A stretch of DNA of 60,013 nucleotides from the NCBI GenBank assembly GCA_030378105.1, contig JAUCGL010000008.1:1-60013 (forward strand). The letters run 5' to 3'. The notes under the pieces are model-generated. The model worked only from the letters and a program-made list of their open reading frames with translations. It was not told the DNA's origin and did not search any database. Positions within the stretch are counted from its first letter, which is position 1, and each line of letters opens with the position of its first letter. Shown in pieces: positions 8,713 through 19,023 of the stretch. The position numbers were made by a program, and so were the translations under genes. The stretch comes from Candidatus Halobeggiatoa sp. HSG11. GTDB taxonomy: Bacteria > Pseudomonadota > Gammaproteobacteria > Beggiatoales > Beggiatoaceae.

Positions 8713-9795
8713 TTATTCCAAAAAAGAAACCTTTAAAAAATCTTCCAAATCCCTTAGGTTAAATTGGTCAGTCACAACAGATTTTCCTAAACTTTCCATT
8801 AATACCAAACGGATTTTACCATCTATAACTTTTTTATCAACCTGCATTAAATCTAACATTTGTGAACTGGTTAATTCTTTTGGTATTTCAGTTGGTAAAG
8901 CAGCTTTTTCCAATAAATTTAAGATACGAGATACGGAAGTTGCATCTAACCAACCAAGTTGAGCTGAAAATTCGGCTGCTAACCTCATTCCAATCGCAAC
9001 TGCCTCACCATGCAAATATTCACCATAACCAGCTCCAGTTTCTATAGCATGACCGAAAGTATGGCCTAAATTTAATAAAGCTCTTTTACCGCTTTCTTTT
9101 TCATCCTCTGCTACAATATCCGCCTTGTTTTGACAAGACCTAGCAATTGCAAAACTTAAAGCTTGTGAATCTTGTTTTAATAACGCCGTTATATTTGCTT
9201 CTAACCATTCAAAAAACTCTTTATCATTGATTAAACCATATTTAATAACTTCAGCTAAACCAGCACTCAATTGTCGATTATCTAAAGTTTTTAATGTTTC
9301 AGTATCAATCAACACACTTTGAGGCTGATAAAACGCTCCTATCATATTTTTACCAAGAGAATGGTTAACACCAGTTTTACCACCGACTGAAGAATCAACC
9401 TGAGCTAATAAAGTTGTCGGAATTTGAATGAAATTAACTCCTCTCTGATAACAAGCAGCAGCAAAACCAGTCATGTCACCAACCACTCCACCGCCTAATG
9501 CGATTAATGTTGTTTGGCGATTAAAATGTTGGCGTAATAAAGTATCAAAGATTTGATTTAATACTATTAAATTTTTGTATTGTTCGCCATCAGGTAAAAT
9601 AACTGATTTTGTTTCAAAATTTTCTAAAGATGTTAAGACTTTATTTAAATATAAAGGTGCTATTGTTTCATTGCTTACGATTAAAACTTGTTTACCATGA
9701 ATATGTGAAGTTATTAAATCAGGTTGTCTTAATAAATTTTGACCAATATAAATAGGATAACTACGTGTACCTAACTCAACTTGTAATGTATTCAT
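8713..9795 (-). CDS. aroB: 3-dehydroquinate synthase
   Basis: 360 residues, the normal length. Converts DAHP to 3-dehydroquinate, the second step of the shikimate pathway, using NAD and a divalent metal in the cytoplasm. Visible signatures are the NAD-binding [14 protein letters not shown], the [20 protein letters not shown] block, the metal-ligand region GLAEVIKYG and [13 protein letters not shown], and the HGEAVAIGM motif. The start ATG at 9793-9795 lies inside the end of aroK, which overlaps it by 20 bases, so the two are translated from one message. The aroK-aroB order is common in gammaproteobacteria. Confidence 0.97.
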   Translation of the reverse strand: MNTLQVELGTRSYPIYIGQNLLRQPDLITSHIHGKQVLIVSNETIAPLYLNKVLTSLENFETKSVILPDGEQYKNLIVLNQIFDTLLRQHFNRQTTLIALGGGVVGDMTGFAAACYQRGVNFIQIPTTLLAQVDSSVGGKTGVNHSLGKNMIGAFYQPQSVLIDTETLKTLDNRQLSAGLAEVIKYGLINDKEFFEWLEANITALLKQDSQALSFAIARSCQNKADIVAEDEKESGKRALLNLGHTFGHAIETGAGYGEYLHGEAVAIGMRLAAEFSAQLGWLDATSVSRILNLLEKAALPTEIPKELTSSQMLDLMQVDKKVIDGKIRLVLMESLGKSVVTDQFNLRDLEDFLKVSFLE

Positions 9796-10294
9796 TTTTC
9801 AAATGTCCTAAAATTGTTTTAACTACTTGGCGGATGCTTTTTTGGGTTGTATCTATGGTGAAATCTGCTGTCATTTTATATAATGAATGGCGTTCTTTAA
9901 GTAAATTAGTTATTTTTTCACGAGGATTGCCAGTTTGTAACAAAGGGCGATTATGATTGTGGGAAGTGCGTTCCAATAATTCATCTACCGATGCACATAA
10001 ATAAATAACGTAACCACGTTTTTTTAAATGTTGACGATTATTCATATCTAACACCACTCCCCCACCAGTGGATAATACAATATTATTAATTTGAGTGAGT
10101 TCATTGATAACAGAACGTTCTCGTCTCCGAAATCCAATTTCATTCTCAAATTCAAAAATCATTGGGATTGTCACACCGGCCTGCTCTTCAATTTCGTGAT
10201 CACTATCTATGAAATCCAGATTCAAACCATCCGCCAAATGATGCCCAATAGTTGTTTTTCCAACTCCCATTGGCCCGATTAAAAAAATATTCAT
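9776..10294 (-). CDS. aroK: Shikimate kinase
   Basis: 172 residues, full length for AroK. Phosphorylates shikimate at the 3-hydroxyl with ATP. The P-loop is [10 protein letters not shown] (residues 7-16), followed by the shikimate-binding DSDHEIE, the FRRRE segment and the STGGGVVL loop. [13 protein letters not shown] corresponds to the lid arginine region. It starts one base after the stop of the upstream F-family secretion gene and overlaps aroB by 20 bases, giving a tight GspF-like/aroK/aroB unit. Confidence 0.97.
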   Translation of the reverse strand: MNIFLIGPMGVGKTTIGHHLADGLNLDFIDSDHEIEEQAGVTIPMIFEFENEIGFRRRERSVINELTQINNIVLSTGGGVVLDMNNRQHLKKRGYVIYLCASVDELLERTSHNHNRPLLQTGNPREKITNLLKERHSLYKMTADFTIDTTQKSIRQVVKTILGHLKNEYITS

Positions 10295-10295
10295 G

Positions 10296-11489
10296 TTAAA
10301 ATGTTACTTCATTAACGCTGGTAATCGCTAAAATAACTCCAGTTATAATAACACCAATAACTCCACCAATAACAAGAATTGCTATTGGTTCAATCAATAG
10401 TAAAAATCGTTTCATTCGAGTCCTACCACTTTCTTCTAATAGCTTGGATAATGAACGTAACATACGTGGCAATTCACCAGCTTTTTCACCAGCTCGAATC
10501 AAATTATGTCCAGTAGCAGTCATGGCTTCATTGTCCTGCAAAGCCTTAGATAAACTGGTACCGGTTTTAACGGCTTTATTAACTTGAGCAAGTTTAGCAT
10601 TTAAACTGGGTAATTTAATACCCCGTTTAGCTAGTTCTAAAGCCTTAAGCAAGGAAACTTTATTTTCTAACAAAGTCCCTAACATGGCAGACCAACGAGC
10701 AGCTTCTGCTTCAAGCATCCAGATTCCCAATAATGGTAATTTAGCAGTAGTATCTTTTATCTTAGCACGTAAATTGGGTTGGCTAACCACATAAGCAATG
10801 ATAACTATTAATACTACCAGCCCTCCAATAACTAAGTCAAAATTATTATTTAAGAACATACCGGTTCCTAAAACCATTTGAGCTAACATTGGTATATCAT
10901 CCCCACGACCTTTAAGCATACCGGCAAATCTTGGCACTACAATAGTAAAAATCATTAATACTGCACCAATACCGGATACAATTAATATAACTGGATAAAT
11001 CATTGCGTTACGCATTTCATTAGCTACTTGAGCATCATATTCCATCTGATTAACTCCGTCTCGCAATGCAGTAGCGATTTTACCAGTTAATTCACCAGCT
11101 TCTACCAATTGAGTGACATACCAAGGTAATTCCAATGGACAGGCATGTAAAGCACTGGAAAATGCCTTTCCTTGTCGTAGTTCGGAGGCTATATCGGCAA
11201 ATGTTTGAGTTATAAATGGATGATGTGAAGAATTAGCTAAAGATTCAACTGCTTCTATTAAAGCCACTCCTGATTCAAGCAAAGTAGCAAGCTCATGTAA
11301 TACAATTAATACATCACGTTGTTTAGGCTTGTTTTTACTACGAGCTTTGGTATTGCTAGTAACAGTTATATTAATTGGAGTTAGCTCACGTTGTTTTAAT
11401 TGCCGAGCAGCTTCCCGTTCTGTGTCAGCAGTTAAAATTCCACTAACTTCTTGTTGTTGAACATCTATTGCTTGATATTTATACTGCAT
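10296..11489 (-). CDS. Type II secretion / type IV pilus F-family inner-membrane protein
   Basis: 397 residues, the usual length of GspF/PilC proteins, which form the inner-membrane platform on which pilins or pseudopilins assemble. The N-terminal MQYKYQAID is typical of the family. Two F domains are present: residues about 60-180 (VLIVLHELATLLESGV, GKAFSSAL) and 260-380 (MLGTLLENKVSLLKALELA, LIRAGEKAGELPRMLRSL). Membrane segments lie at about 160-185, 210-235 and 365-390. It is directly upstream of aroK with a one-base gap. No other gsp or pil gene is in the window, so its exact system cannot be settled. Confidence 0.88.
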   Translation of the reverse strand: MQYKYQAIDVQQQEVSGILTADTEREAARQLKQRELTPINITVTSNTKARSKNKPKQRDVLIVLHELATLLESGVALIEAVESLANSSHHPFITQTFADIASELRQGKAFSSALHACPLELPWYVTQLVEAGELTGKIATALRDGVNQMEYDAQVANEMRNAMIYPVILIVSGIGAVLMIFTIVVPRFAGMLKGRGDDIPMLAQMVLGTGMFLNNNFDLVIGGLVVLIVIIAYVVSQPNLRAKIKDTTAKLPLLGIWMLEAEAARWSAMLGTLLENKVSLLKALELAKRGIKLPSLNAKLAQVNKAVKTGTSLSKALQDNEAMTATGHNLIRAGEKAGELPRMLRSLSKLLEESGRTRMKRFLLLIEPIAILVIGGVIGVIITGVILAITSVNEVTF

Positions 11490-11620
11490 ATGTTGATGGT
11501 TAGTTTGAATATTTGTTTAAAGTTTAGCACAGATATGACAAAGTAAAAATAGTATTAGTTGAGTTTTCATAATAAACATATTATAATCTATAAAAAATAA
11601 GCAATTGGATATTGAAACCA

Positions 11621-11734
11621 ATGAAAACTAGAGAAGAATTTCTGACTCAAACTAATAAACCGATTGTGTTTCATTTTAAAGCTGGCTGGGATGAAATTTA
11701 TCTTGAAAAAATGTTGACAGGACTTGCCTCATAG
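11621..11734 (+). pseudogene. Short 37-codon frame, probably the 5' end of a lost gene
   Basis: An ATG frame reads MKTREEFLTQTNKPIVFHFK, AGWDEIYLEKML, then a TAG at 11732-11734. The composition is protein-like but it matches nothing I recognise, and there is no clear ribosome binding site. It is followed directly by a hairpin and a repeat fragment, suggesting truncation. It could be spurious. Confidence 0.25.
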
Positions 11735-11800
11735 TGCAATTGCCTTGGGTCAAGTGTGAACCTCGTTGGGGTTGTTTTAACTATCCTGAAAGGATTGAAT

Positions 11801-11829
11801 GTGAATAGCCACCGATGAAATCGGTGGAA
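11801..11829. repeat. Repeat T hairpin (GTGAATAGC...CCACCGAT/ATCGGTGG), copy 1
   Basis: GTGAATAGCC leads into a perfect 8-bp stem, CCACCGAT (11809-11816), loop GAA and ATCGGTGG (11820-11827). The same leader and stem occur at 45593-45624. There is no T-tract, so this is not an obvious terminator. The rest of 11490-11943 holds only the short frame at 11621 and the repeat fragment below. Confidence 0.6.
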
Positions 11830-11890
11830 TATAAAAGCTTTCGGCGGCAAGCTCAGTTAATTAAGTATATATACTTATTTAGGAAAGATG

Positions 11891-11931
11891 TCTATGGACG
11901 TTCCGTGAACATTATGAAATTTCTGCGAAAT
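11891..11931 (+). repeat. Dispersed repeat R, partial copy
   Basis: CTATGGACGTTCCGTGAACAT followed by TATGAAATTTCTGCGAAA matches the right third of repeat R at 300-340 and, reverse-complemented, 31627-31670. Only the end of the unit is preserved. Confidence 0.55.
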
Positions 11932-11943
11932 TATTATACTTTT

Positions 11944-12672
11944 TTAAAAATCTTCTAACCAAATCAAACTTGCCATTCGACCAGTGGCTTTATCACGTCG
12001 ATAAGAATAAAATCGTTCTGGTTCTGAGTAAGTACAAAATTTACCACCAAATACTGCTGTGATTCCCTGATAGGCTAATCGTTGGCGAGCAAGTAAATAT
12101 AAATCTGCTAACCAATGATTATTATCTGTTAGTGTAAATGCTTTGCTGGCTTGAGGTAAAAAATCAGTAAAAGCTGCATAAACATCTTCTCCTACTTCAA
12201 AAGCTTGTGGGCCAATAGCTGGGCCTAACCAAACCAAAACATCAGAGTCAAAATATTGTAAAACTTCTTCTAATATTCCATTTGCTAATCCTCTCCAACC
12301 AGCGTGGATTGCAGCAACTTTAGTCCCAGTTTTATTACAAAATAGCACTGGCATACAGTCTGCCGTTAAAATAACACAAACTTGTTCAGGTTTATCAGTG
12401 TAACTTGCATCAGCCTTACAATTTATGTTACTTAAAATAGCAGTAGTAGTTATATTGCTATGTACCTGTTCTAACCATATTGGTTTAGATGGTATAGCCA
12501 AAGCTTTCTGTAGAACATTCCGATTTTTAGTGACAGCTTCAATATCATCACCAACATGAGTAGCTAAATTAAAACTACCGTAAGGTGGTTGACTATAACC
12601 ATTTTTACGAGTAGTTGTATAAGCTTTAACTTGTGGTGGTGCTGGCCAATCTGGAGTAATAAATTCAAACAT
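11944..12672 (-). CDS. pgeF: Peptidoglycan editing factor / YfiH-type purine nucleoside phosphorylase (laccase domain)
   Basis: 242 residues, usual for the family. Key motifs are the N-terminal FITPDWPAP, HVGDD, the zinc-binding block LTADCMPVLFCN, AAIHAGWRGLANGILEE, WLGPAIGPQAFEVG and the C-terminal YSYRRDKATGRMASLIWL. The two His and one Cys of the metal site (H in QVH, C in ADC, H in IHAGWRG) are present. Family members act on purine nucleosides with Zn/Cu and keep wrong amino acids out of peptidoglycan precursors in the cytoplasm. It stands alone and reads away from the repeat at 12759-12844. Confidence 0.93.
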   Translation of the reverse strand: MFEFITPDWPAPPQVKAYTTTRKNGYSQPPYGSFNLATHVGDDIEAVTKNRNVLQKALAIPSKPIWLEQVHSNITTTAILSNINCKADASYTDKPEQVCVILTADCMPVLFCNKTGTKVAAIHAGWRGLANGILEEVLQYFDSDVLVWLGPAIGPQAFEVGEDVYAAFTDFLPQASKAFTLTDNNHWLADLYLLARQRLAYQGITAVFGGKFCTYSEPERFYSYRRDKATGRMASLIWLEDF

Positions 12673-12758
12673 AAATTTAATCAGTAAAAAGTTTTGTAAA
12701 AAAATTCTGATTATAACGGATTCTGTTGATAAATAAAATTAATAGCTATAAAATACTC

Positions 12759-12844
12759 GTAGGGTCGATGTAACGTAGTGAAATCGACCATTTCAATGAA
12801 GTTAATTAATACAAATGGTCGGTTACTTGCTTCACCGACCCTAC
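12759..12844. repeat. Imperfect palindromic repeat (GTAGGGTCG...CGACCCTAC)
   Basis: The left arm GTAGGGTCGATGTAACG, with CGACCATTT further in, pairs with the right arm AAATGGTCGGTTAC and CGACCCTAC. The loop is about 20 bases and AT-rich. It is a MITE-like hairpin with no gene and no second copy in the window. It sits between pgeF and the chemoreceptor gene. No target duplication is clear. Confidence 0.6.
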
Positions 12845-12918
12845 AAATACTTATTATTATTGAATTTATTGTTACCAACAGAACCAGTTATAATCAGAAA
12901 AATTCAGTAAATTTACCT

Positions 12919-15678
12919 TTAAAAATCTTCCCATCCATCGTTGTCATCATTATCTTTTTCTTTTGATGGGCTAATTTTTTTAGAAACCTTGGATTTAGGT
13001 TTATGTAATTTAAGTTCACCAACATCAAAGAAAGCTATTTGCTCTTTGAGATTTTGAGCTTGCCCTTTAAGAGATTCACTGGCAGCAGCAGCTTCTTCAA
13101 CTAAAGCAGCATTTTGCTGTACCATATCATCCATTTGAGCTACAACTTTATTAACTTGAGCAATACCAGTAGACTGTTCCTGACCAGCCGCCGAAATTTC
13201 TGCAATAATATCACTAACTTTCTTAACTGAAATAACAATTTCTTCTAAAGTTTGTCCAGATTTATTGACAAGTTGTGTCCCTTCATCTACCTTGTTGACA
13301 CTATCTTCGATTAAGACTTTAATTTCTTTAGCAGCTGTGGCACTTCGTTGAGCTAAATTACGTACTTCAGAAGCAACTACAGCAAATCCACGTCCTTGCT
13401 CACCAGCCCGAGCAGCTTCAACTGCTGCATTTAATGCCAACAAATTGGTTTGGAATGCTATATCATTGATAACTCCAATAATTTCGGTTACTTTCTTACT
13501 ACTTGAATTAATTTCATTCATAGCAGTAATGGCAGAATTCACCACTTTACCACCTTTAACAGCATTATCTTTAGAACTAATTGCTAACTGACTGGCCATT
13601 TTGGCATTATCTGCATTTTGCTGTACAGTACTAGTCATTTGCTCCATACTAGCAGCAGTTTCTTCCAAAGAGGCAGCTTGTTGTTCAGTGCGTTGACTTA
13701 AACTAATATTACCTTGAGAAATTTCTTCTGCCGAGTGATCAACAATACTAGCAACTTGGGTTATTGAGGATAAAATTGTGTGTAACTTATTCTGCATATC
13801 AGCAAATGCTCGCAGCAATTGACCAATTTCATCTTTTCTAGTGACAATTATATCGTTATTCAAATTACCAGCAGATATATCTTTAGAAACTGTAACTAAA
13901 TGATTTAATGGATGTTTAATGCTACTGTTAAATAGCAAAGCAATACTTACGATAACAACTAAACTTAATAATATTACTATTATCAACCACAATCTAAGTT
14001 TATTAATAGCTGCAAATGCTTCATCTTTATCAATTTCTGCCAATAACGCCCAGATTGTATCACCTACTTTAATTGGTGTATAAGATGATAAAACTAGTGT
14101 ATTACGATAATCTTTGATAATTTTACTACCGGTTTTACCAGCTAGTGCAGCTTTAACTGTTTCTGTATTAATACTACCTTGAATTGGATTAGCAAAAGAT
14201 GCTTTAATTGAATGGTTCACTGGATCAAGAAATGAATTAGAACGCATTAAATTATCACTACCAACCAAATAAGTTTCCCCGGTATCTCCCATTCCAGCTC
14301 GTTGTTGCGTTATATTGCTTAATTCCACATCACTTATTTGTAATGCTACTATCATTTTAATTTCATTATTAATAATAAGTGGTTGAGCAATAAAAGCTGC
14401 TGGTTCACCATGACTTGGTTCATATGGAGCAAAATCACTTATGCCAACAGTTTTGGTTTTAATAACCTTTCTAACTAAAGAACCTAGTTGAGAACTAGAA
14501 TATTTACCAGAAATAATATTGGTATTGTAATCTGCTTCGTGCATAACAGTATGAAAAATTCGCCCCTGTGGGTGAATAAGAAAAGCATCATAGTAACCAT
14601 ATTTGGCAATGTATTGAGCAAAATAATTTTCTTTTTTACCGATTTCTATTGGAGTTATGGCTTCTTCAAATTCAGTAGTGACAACAATAGCCCAATTTAA
14701 ATCAGGAATATCCAATGGTGTATAGCTGGTTATTTCTACTTGACCAGTACTACCAGTTTTAATTTTTGTGGCAGACTGTCCGGCAAGTGCAACATTAATA
14801 TCACTACCAGCCTTTTCCACTCCTATAATAGCCTTGCCTTTATTTTTAATTATTCTATCACTGCGATATCCGGTTGTACCTTTAAAGTTGCCAACAAGAT
14901 AAACTTCTCCGGTTTTACCTAAACTTTCACGTTGATGTACAATATCATTAACATGATCGGGAAATATACATAAGATAAGAACTCCAATAAGTTTATCTGC
15001 TTGAAATACTGGGGCAGCAATAAAAGCAACTTGTTGATTCACATCAGATAATACGCATGGTGAAAAATCTTGCAGGACAACTCGTTTTAAACCTTTTTTA
15101 AAAACTTGATTTATAGGGCTTTTTTTAAGTAAGTCACTATTTAACAAATTAGTACCTATCTTAATTTGATTAAGAGTTGTATAAACAATATCCCCATCAG
15201 TAGCGACTAAAAATAAATTACTATAACCATGTTGCTTAGTGAATAATTCTAATTCTGTATGAAATTTTTTTTCTATAGGTAACAGCATTTCTTCAGGTTT
15301 TTCAGAATGTAATGCTTCTTCAAATTGAAAAACTGCTTGAGAAATAGAAAGAGATTTTGCGGCTACAGTGACATCATGTATACGTTCTTGAAAATAATGT
15401 TCTAGTTGAAATTTTCTATTTTCCCGAATTGATTTTAATTTTTGGAAAGCATTCTGGCGAAAAAGAGTTACAGTATTGGTTAGTATTTGAGTATCAGCTT
15501 TGCGTTCTGTAAAGAAAGATTCAATTTGAGCTTGTTTATCAGCTCGCACACTTTCCAATTGACTAAAAGCCGCATTTGATAAGGCTGTTTGGCTTTCAAA
15601 TAAAAAAGCAACACTAGCCACAATAAATATAATTGCTATCAGCATAAATGCCATAGATAGTTTGGTTCCGATTTTCAT
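12919..15678 (-). CDS. Methyl-accepting chemotaxis protein with two sensor modules
   Basis: 919 residues, longer than usual for an MCP. There is a membrane segment at about 8-28, then two Cache-like periplasmic modules in tandem: the first around residues 130-340 ([24 protein letters not shown]), the second around 340-550 ([27 protein letters not shown]). Each ends with a GETYLVG/GEVYLVG-type strand. The second membrane segment is about 558-582, HAMP about 583-640. The signalling hairpin is about 660-890 with [20 protein letters not shown] and [16 protein letters not shown]. The last residues, GWEDF, look like the NWETF-type tether for CheR/CheB at receptor ends. There is no chemotaxis operon nearby, so it is an orphan receptor. 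It diverges from the symporter gene at 15942, with 263 bases of AT-rich DNA between them. Confidence 0.92.
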   Translation of the reverse strand: MKIGTKLSMAFMLIAIIFIVASVAFLFESQTALSNAAFSQLESVRADKQAQIESFFTERKADTQILTNTVTLFRQNAFQKLKSIRENRKFQLEHYFQERIHDVTVAAKSLSISQAVFQFEEALHSEKPEEMLLPIEKKFHTELELFTKQHGYSNLFLVATDGDIVYTTLNQIKIGTNLLNSDLLKKSPINQVFKKGLKRVVLQDFSPCVLSDVNQQVAFIAAPVFQADKLIGVLILCIFPDHVNDIVHQRESLGKTGEVYLVGNFKGTTGYRSDRIIKNKGKAIIGVEKAGSDINVALAGQSATKIKTGSTGQVEITSYTPLDIPDLNWAIVVTTEFEEAITPIEIGKKENYFAQYIAKYGYYDAFLIHPQGRIFHTVMHEADYNTNIISGKYSSSQLGSLVRKVIKTKTVGISDFAPYEPSHGEPAAFIAQPLIINNEIKMIVALQISDVELSNITQQRAGMGDTGETYLVGSDNLMRSNSFLDPVNHSIKASFANPIQGSINTETVKAALAGKTGSKIIKDYRNTLVLSSYTPIKVGDTIWALLAEIDKDEAFAAINKLRLWLIIVILLSLVVIVSIALLFNSSIKHPLNHLVTVSKDISAGNLNNDIIVTRKDEIGQLLRAFADMQNKLHTILSSITQVASIVDHSAEEISQGNISLSQRTEQQAASLEETAASMEQMTSTVQQNADNAKMASQLAISSKDNAVKGGKVVNSAITAMNEINSSSKKVTEIIGVINDIAFQTNLLALNAAVEAARAGEQGRGFAVVASEVRNLAQRSATAAKEIKVLIEDSVNKVDEGTQLVNKSGQTLEEIVISVKKVSDIIAEISAAGQEQSTGIAQVNKVVAQMDDMVQQNAALVEEAAAASESLKGQAQNLKEQIAFFDVGELKLHKPKSKVSKKISPSKEKDNDDNDGWEDF

Positions 15679-15941
15679 AATATTTCCTTTTACAGTATAA
15701 TTATATTAAACATGCTATCTTAAAATAAAATTTCATACAAGAGATTTGTCTTTGTACTGGATATTTTTTGTCAGAATCAGGATTAACAAGATTTTTTATG
15801 CTAAATAATTTATTGCAAATTTTATCCTGAAAATTCTATAATCTTAATTAATCCCGATTCACAATTATAAAGACATTTAAATCAACTAATTAATAAAAAA
15901 TATCTAGTGCAAAAAAGATTTAAATAAATAGGTAATTAAAA

Positions 15942-17192
15942 ATGCAGTCAAAAAATTTAACTAAAACCATTCTACTTGCCATGTTATTTGGTGGCATACT
16001 AGGTGCTATTTTCAATATTTTCTTAATGGACAAAGTTTTTGTCAGCGTATTTTTAGTTGGTAACGTATTTCATGTTATTGGCCAGATTTTCATTGATTCA
16101 TTAAAAATGTTAGTTGTACCATTAGTGTTTATTTCCCTTGTATGCGGTACTGCATCTTTGGGAGATATAAGTAAATTAGGCCGTTTAGGTGGCAAAGCTT
16201 TAGCATTTTATATTTTAACTACAGCACTCGCTATCACATTAGCACTGGGATTAGCAATTATGATAGCACCCGGAGAAGGTTTTAATCTTACTTCCGCAAC
16301 CGCATCAGAATTTGTTGCTAAAGACCCACCTTCCTTAGCTCAAACTATCATCAATATGGTGCCAAATAATCCAGTTGAAGCTATGGCTAAAGGTGACATG
16401 TTACCATTAATTGTATTTTCTCTATTATTTGGCATTGCAATTGTTATGGCCGGTGAGTCTGGTAAACGAATTGAGAAACAATTTAACGATTATAATGCAA
16501 TTATGATGCAAATGGTCAATATTTTGATGAAACTTGCCCCATTGGGAATTTTCTGTTTAATAGCTAAAACCTTTGCATTACAAGGGGTTGATTTAATTAA
16601 ACCGTTAATAGGTTACTTTATGGTAGTCGCTACCGCATTGTTATTACATGGATTAGTATCTTATTCATTGTTAATCAAAATTTTCTCTGGTTTGTCAGTT
16701 ATTAAATTCCTTAAAAAAATGTATAATGTTCAAGTATTTGCTTTTAGTACTGCCAGCAGTAATGCAACCATTCCAATTAATATCGAAAATGCAAAAACTA
16801 AACTGGGAGTTGACAATTCGATAGCATCTTTTACCATTCCATTAGGTGCAACAATCAACATGGATGGTACTGCCATTATGCAAGGAGTAGCGACAGTATT
16901 TATTGCAAATGTATACGCAATTAACTTAACAATAACCGATTATTTAACTGTTATCATGACTGCAACTTTAGCTTCTATAGGTACGGCTGGAGTGCCGGGA
17001 GTTGGGTTAATTATGTTAGCTATGGTATTGAATCAAGTTGGTTTACCAGTAGAAGGAATTGCTTTAATAATTGGAGTAGATCGTTTATTAGACATGATGC
17101 GAACTGCTATTAATGTAACTGGTGATGCAGCAGCAACGATTATTATTGCTAAAAGTGAGAAGGGGTTAAATAAGGAAACATATTATAGTTGA
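15942..17192 (+). CDS. Dicarboxylate/amino-acid:cation symporter (DAACS family)
   Basis: 416 residues with about eight membrane segments and two re-entrant loops, as in GltP/DctA-type carriers. Hallmarks are the serine-rich hairpin FSTASSNATIPI, the TINMDGTAI motif, GTAGVPGVGLIML and the substrate-binding DMMRTAINVTGDAAA near the C-terminus. It would import a C4-dicarboxylate or acidic amino acid with sodium or protons across the inner membrane; the substrate cannot be fixed from sequence. A weak AGGTAA lies upstream of the ATG. The gene is followed by a MITE. Confidence 0.92.
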   Translation: MQSKNLTKTILLAMLFGGILGAIFNIFLMDKVFVSVFLVGNVFHVIGQIFIDSLKMLVVPLVFISLVCGTASLGDISKLGRLGGKALAFYILTTALAITLALGLAIMIAPGEGFNLTSATASEFVAKDPPSLAQTIINMVPNNPVEAMAKGDMLPLIVFSLLFGIAIVMAGESGKRIEKQFNDYNAIMMQMVNILMKLAPLGIFCLIAKTFALQGVDLIKPLIGYFMVVATALLLHGLVSYSLLIKIFSGLSVIKFLKKMYNVQVFAFSTASSNATIPINIENAKTKLGVDNSIASFTIPLGATINMDGTAIMQGVATVFIANVYAINLTITDYLTVIMTATLASIGTAGVPGVGLIMLAMVLNQVGLPVEGIALIIGVDRLLDMMRTAINVTGDAAATIIIAKSEKGLNKETYYS

Positions 17193-17245
17193 TTGTTTAA
17201 CTATATGAGAGTAATAATATTTAATCATTCCTGAGTTATGCTTGA

Positions 17246-17379
17246 GAATGAAACCTCACTGCCATTAAGTTAAGGGCAGACACGCAGGTCTGCCCCTACA
17301 AAATACAATATATTTCAATATGGTAGGAGCGAACCTATGTGTTCGCCCTGCTTAACTTAATGGCAGTGGAATGAAACCT
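17246..17379. repeat. MITE family M1, copy 2, with 11-bp target duplication
   Basis: The element 17257-17368 (112 bp) begins CACTGCCATTAAGTTAAG and ends CTTAACTTAATGGCAGTG, a near-perfect terminal inverted repeat. It is flanked on both sides by the direct repeat GAATGAAACCT (17246-17256 and 17369-17379). Its interior is the reverse complement of copy 1 at 8347-8460. The duplicated target contains the first bases of the neighbouring AAACCT hairpin, so this element landed at the edge of an older repeat. Confidence 0.92.
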
Positions 17380-17440
17380 GCGAGGTTTTGGAAACCTCGT
17401 AGGTTTTTGATGAAATTATTTATCTGAAAAACTATAATAG
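17374..17440 (-). repeat. AAACCTGCGAGG hairpin family H, copy 1
   Basis: AAACCTGCGAGGTTTTGG then AAACCTCGTAGGTTT forms a strong stem, followed by a TTATTTATCTGAAAAACTATA tail. The same unit occurs inverted at 26717-26790 and 52390-52465, and as a diverged copy at 28838-28900. It lies between the symporter and OppD-type genes and could act as a transcription or mRNA-end structure; that is only an inference. Confidence 0.75.
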
Positions 17441-17481
17441 CTAAAAATTGTTATATCCATCAACCAATCCACAAACAACTT

Positions 17482-18438
17482 ATGAATTATATCTTAGATG
17501 TTAATGACTTACATATTTCTTTTTTTACCGACCGAGGTGAATTACAAGTAGTACAAAATGTTGCCTTTAATATAAAAGCTGGAGAAACTGTGGCATTAGT
17601 GGGAGAATCGGGTTGTGGAAAATCAGTAACTGCTTTAGCTATTATGGGTTTGATTGATGAACCGGGTCGAATCACCAAAGGCAGTATAAAACTTAAAGGA
17701 CAAGAGATAATTGGATTGCCAACTACACAACTACAACGAATAAGGGGTAGACGTATTGGCATGATATTTCAAGAACCGATGACTTCTCTTAATCCAGTAT
17801 TTACCATTGGTAATCAAATAGGCGAAGTTTTGGTTCAACATTTTGATATGACGGAAAATGATGCTAAACAAGAAGCTATTAACCTATTAAAAAAAGTTGG
17901 TATCTCTTCACCACATAGTCGTATTAATCAATATCCTCATGAATTATCTGGAGGCATGAAACAGCGAGTGATGATTGCAATGGCATTAGCATGTAAACCT
18001 GATTTATTGATAGCAGATGAACCAACTACAGCTTTAGATGTAACTATACAGGCTCAAATTTTACGTCTGCTCAAACAATTACAAGATGAAATGGGTATGG
18101 CTATCTTATTGATTACTCATAATTTAGGAGTTGTGGCACATTTTGCTCAACGAGTTATAGTTATGTACGCTGGAGAAATTGCGGAACATACTGAAGTACG
18201 ACCTTTATTTAAAAATCCTCTACATCCTTACACGCAAGCTTTATTAAAAACTTTACCTATTCCAGGGCATGAGCGGTTAGCAGCTATTGCAGGTAATGTT
18301 CCAATGCCATTTGAATATCCGGTCGGTTGTCGTTTTAGCACTCGCTGTTCAGAAAAGATAACACGTTGTCCTCAAGACAATCCTCATCTGATAAAGCATT
18401 CATCTGGACATCATGTTGCATGTTGGCTTTATGATTAA
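17482..18438 (+). CDS. Peptide/nickel-type ABC transporter ATP-binding protein (OppD/DppD family)
   Basis: 318 residues, typical of OppD/DppD. Walker A is GESGCGKS, the Q-loop is [12 protein letters not shown], the ABC signature is LSGGMKQR, Walker B is [12 protein letters not shown] and the switch His is in LLITHNLG. The C-terminal oligopeptide-transporter tail ([15 protein letters not shown]) has the cysteine cluster that can bind a 4Fe-4S cluster in some members. It would power uptake of peptides or similar solutes. No permease, binding protein or OppF partner is adjacent, so it is an orphan here. Start: ATG at 17482; no strong ribosome binding site. Confidence 0.92.
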   Translation: MNYILDVNDLHISFFTDRGELQVVQNVAFNIKAGETVALVGESGCGKSVTALAIMGLIDEPGRITKGSIKLKGQEIIGLPTTQLQRIRGRRIGMIFQEPMTSLNPVFTIGNQIGEVLVQHFDMTENDAKQEAINLLKKVGISSPHSRINQYPHELSGGMKQRVMIAMALACKPDLLIADEPTTALDVTIQAQILRLLKQLQDEMGMAILLITHNLGVVAHFAQRVIVMYAGEIAEHTEVRPLFKNPLHPYTQALLKTLPIPGHERLAAIAGNVPMPFEYPVGCRFSTRCSEKITRCPQDNPHLIKHSSGHHVACWLYD

Positions 18439-18563
18439 TTAGTTTTATTTTTTAGGCGTTAAATATTCTATGGAACAGAAAAGCATTATATTAATTGTAA
18501 AATTAGAACAAATTAGTAATATTATCATTAATTTATGTAAAAGCACTTAAGTATATTAATATT

Positions 18564-18794
18564 ATGGATATTTTAATAATAGCTCTTATAGTTATAGTTG
18601 TTATCTTCTTTTTGTCTCGTAGAAGCAATAAAACTATAATTAGTAACCAAGAAAAAAAGCTTATACAAATATGTTTCGGCGATAAAGAAAAAGCTGAAAG
18701 ACTGATTAATTATGAACTAAAAAGACATCCAAAGCTATCAAGAAAAGAAGCAGCTGATGATGCAGTTAAATCAATTGGTAGAGATAATCGTTAA
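18564..18794 (+). CDS. Small single-pass membrane protein, conserved-looking
   Basis: 76 residues: an N-terminal hydrophobic helix (LIIALIVIVVIFFLS) followed by a basic cytoplasmic tail with KKLIQICFGDKEKAERLI and LSRKEAADDAVKSIGRD. The tail looks like a folded helical segment, and I recall similar small proteins in gammaproteobacteria as hypothetical. Function unknown. The ATG follows a TATTAAT stretch with no clear Shine-Dalgarno. The gene stops just before a repeat at 18805. Confidence 0.7.
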   Translation: MDILIIALIVIVVIFFLSRRSNKTIISNQEKKLIQICFGDKEKAERLINYELKRHPKLSRKEAADDAVKSIGRDNR

Positions 18795-18801
18795 TTATAT
18801 C

Positions 18802-18910
18802 AATATCAAAATCAGTTGTTTCAGGAATGAAGTACGATTTTCCGAAACCAAACTTATCGTTGGAAGTTCGGGAAATTTACTTTGCTCCATTCCAGAAACA
18901 ACCATCAAAT
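18802..18910 (-). repeat. TTTCGGGAATG family, subfamily B, copy 1
   Basis: On the minus strand this reads AATTTGATGGTTGTTTC, TGGAATGGAGCAAAG, ... TCATTCCTGAAACAACTGA. The best match is 50915-51013, with the same outer ends and the same internal order. It shares the TTTCGGGAATG/CATTCCCGAAA core with the elements at 20743 and 23121 but lacks their GGCATCC termini. A short frame across it is not a gene. Confidence 0.75.
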
Positions 18911-19023
18911 TGGTGAAGGTATTAAATATATTTTCTAATCAAAATATCATGCCTAATACTAGCATATCATTATTTGATAGTCTTGAACGAATATTAATTA
19001 GTTGAAAATTTAAAGATAACATC

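Noticed and set aside
11801..11829. CCACCGAT/ATCGGTGG hairpin with upstream CTGAAAGGATTGAAT as a CRISPR repeat
   Set aside because: Only two copies exist in the window, 34 kb apart, with no regular spacing, spacers or cas genes.
18757..19005. 82-codon frame between the small membrane protein and the hybrid kinase
   Set aside because: Most of it is translated subfamily B repeat; its start lies inside the previous gene.
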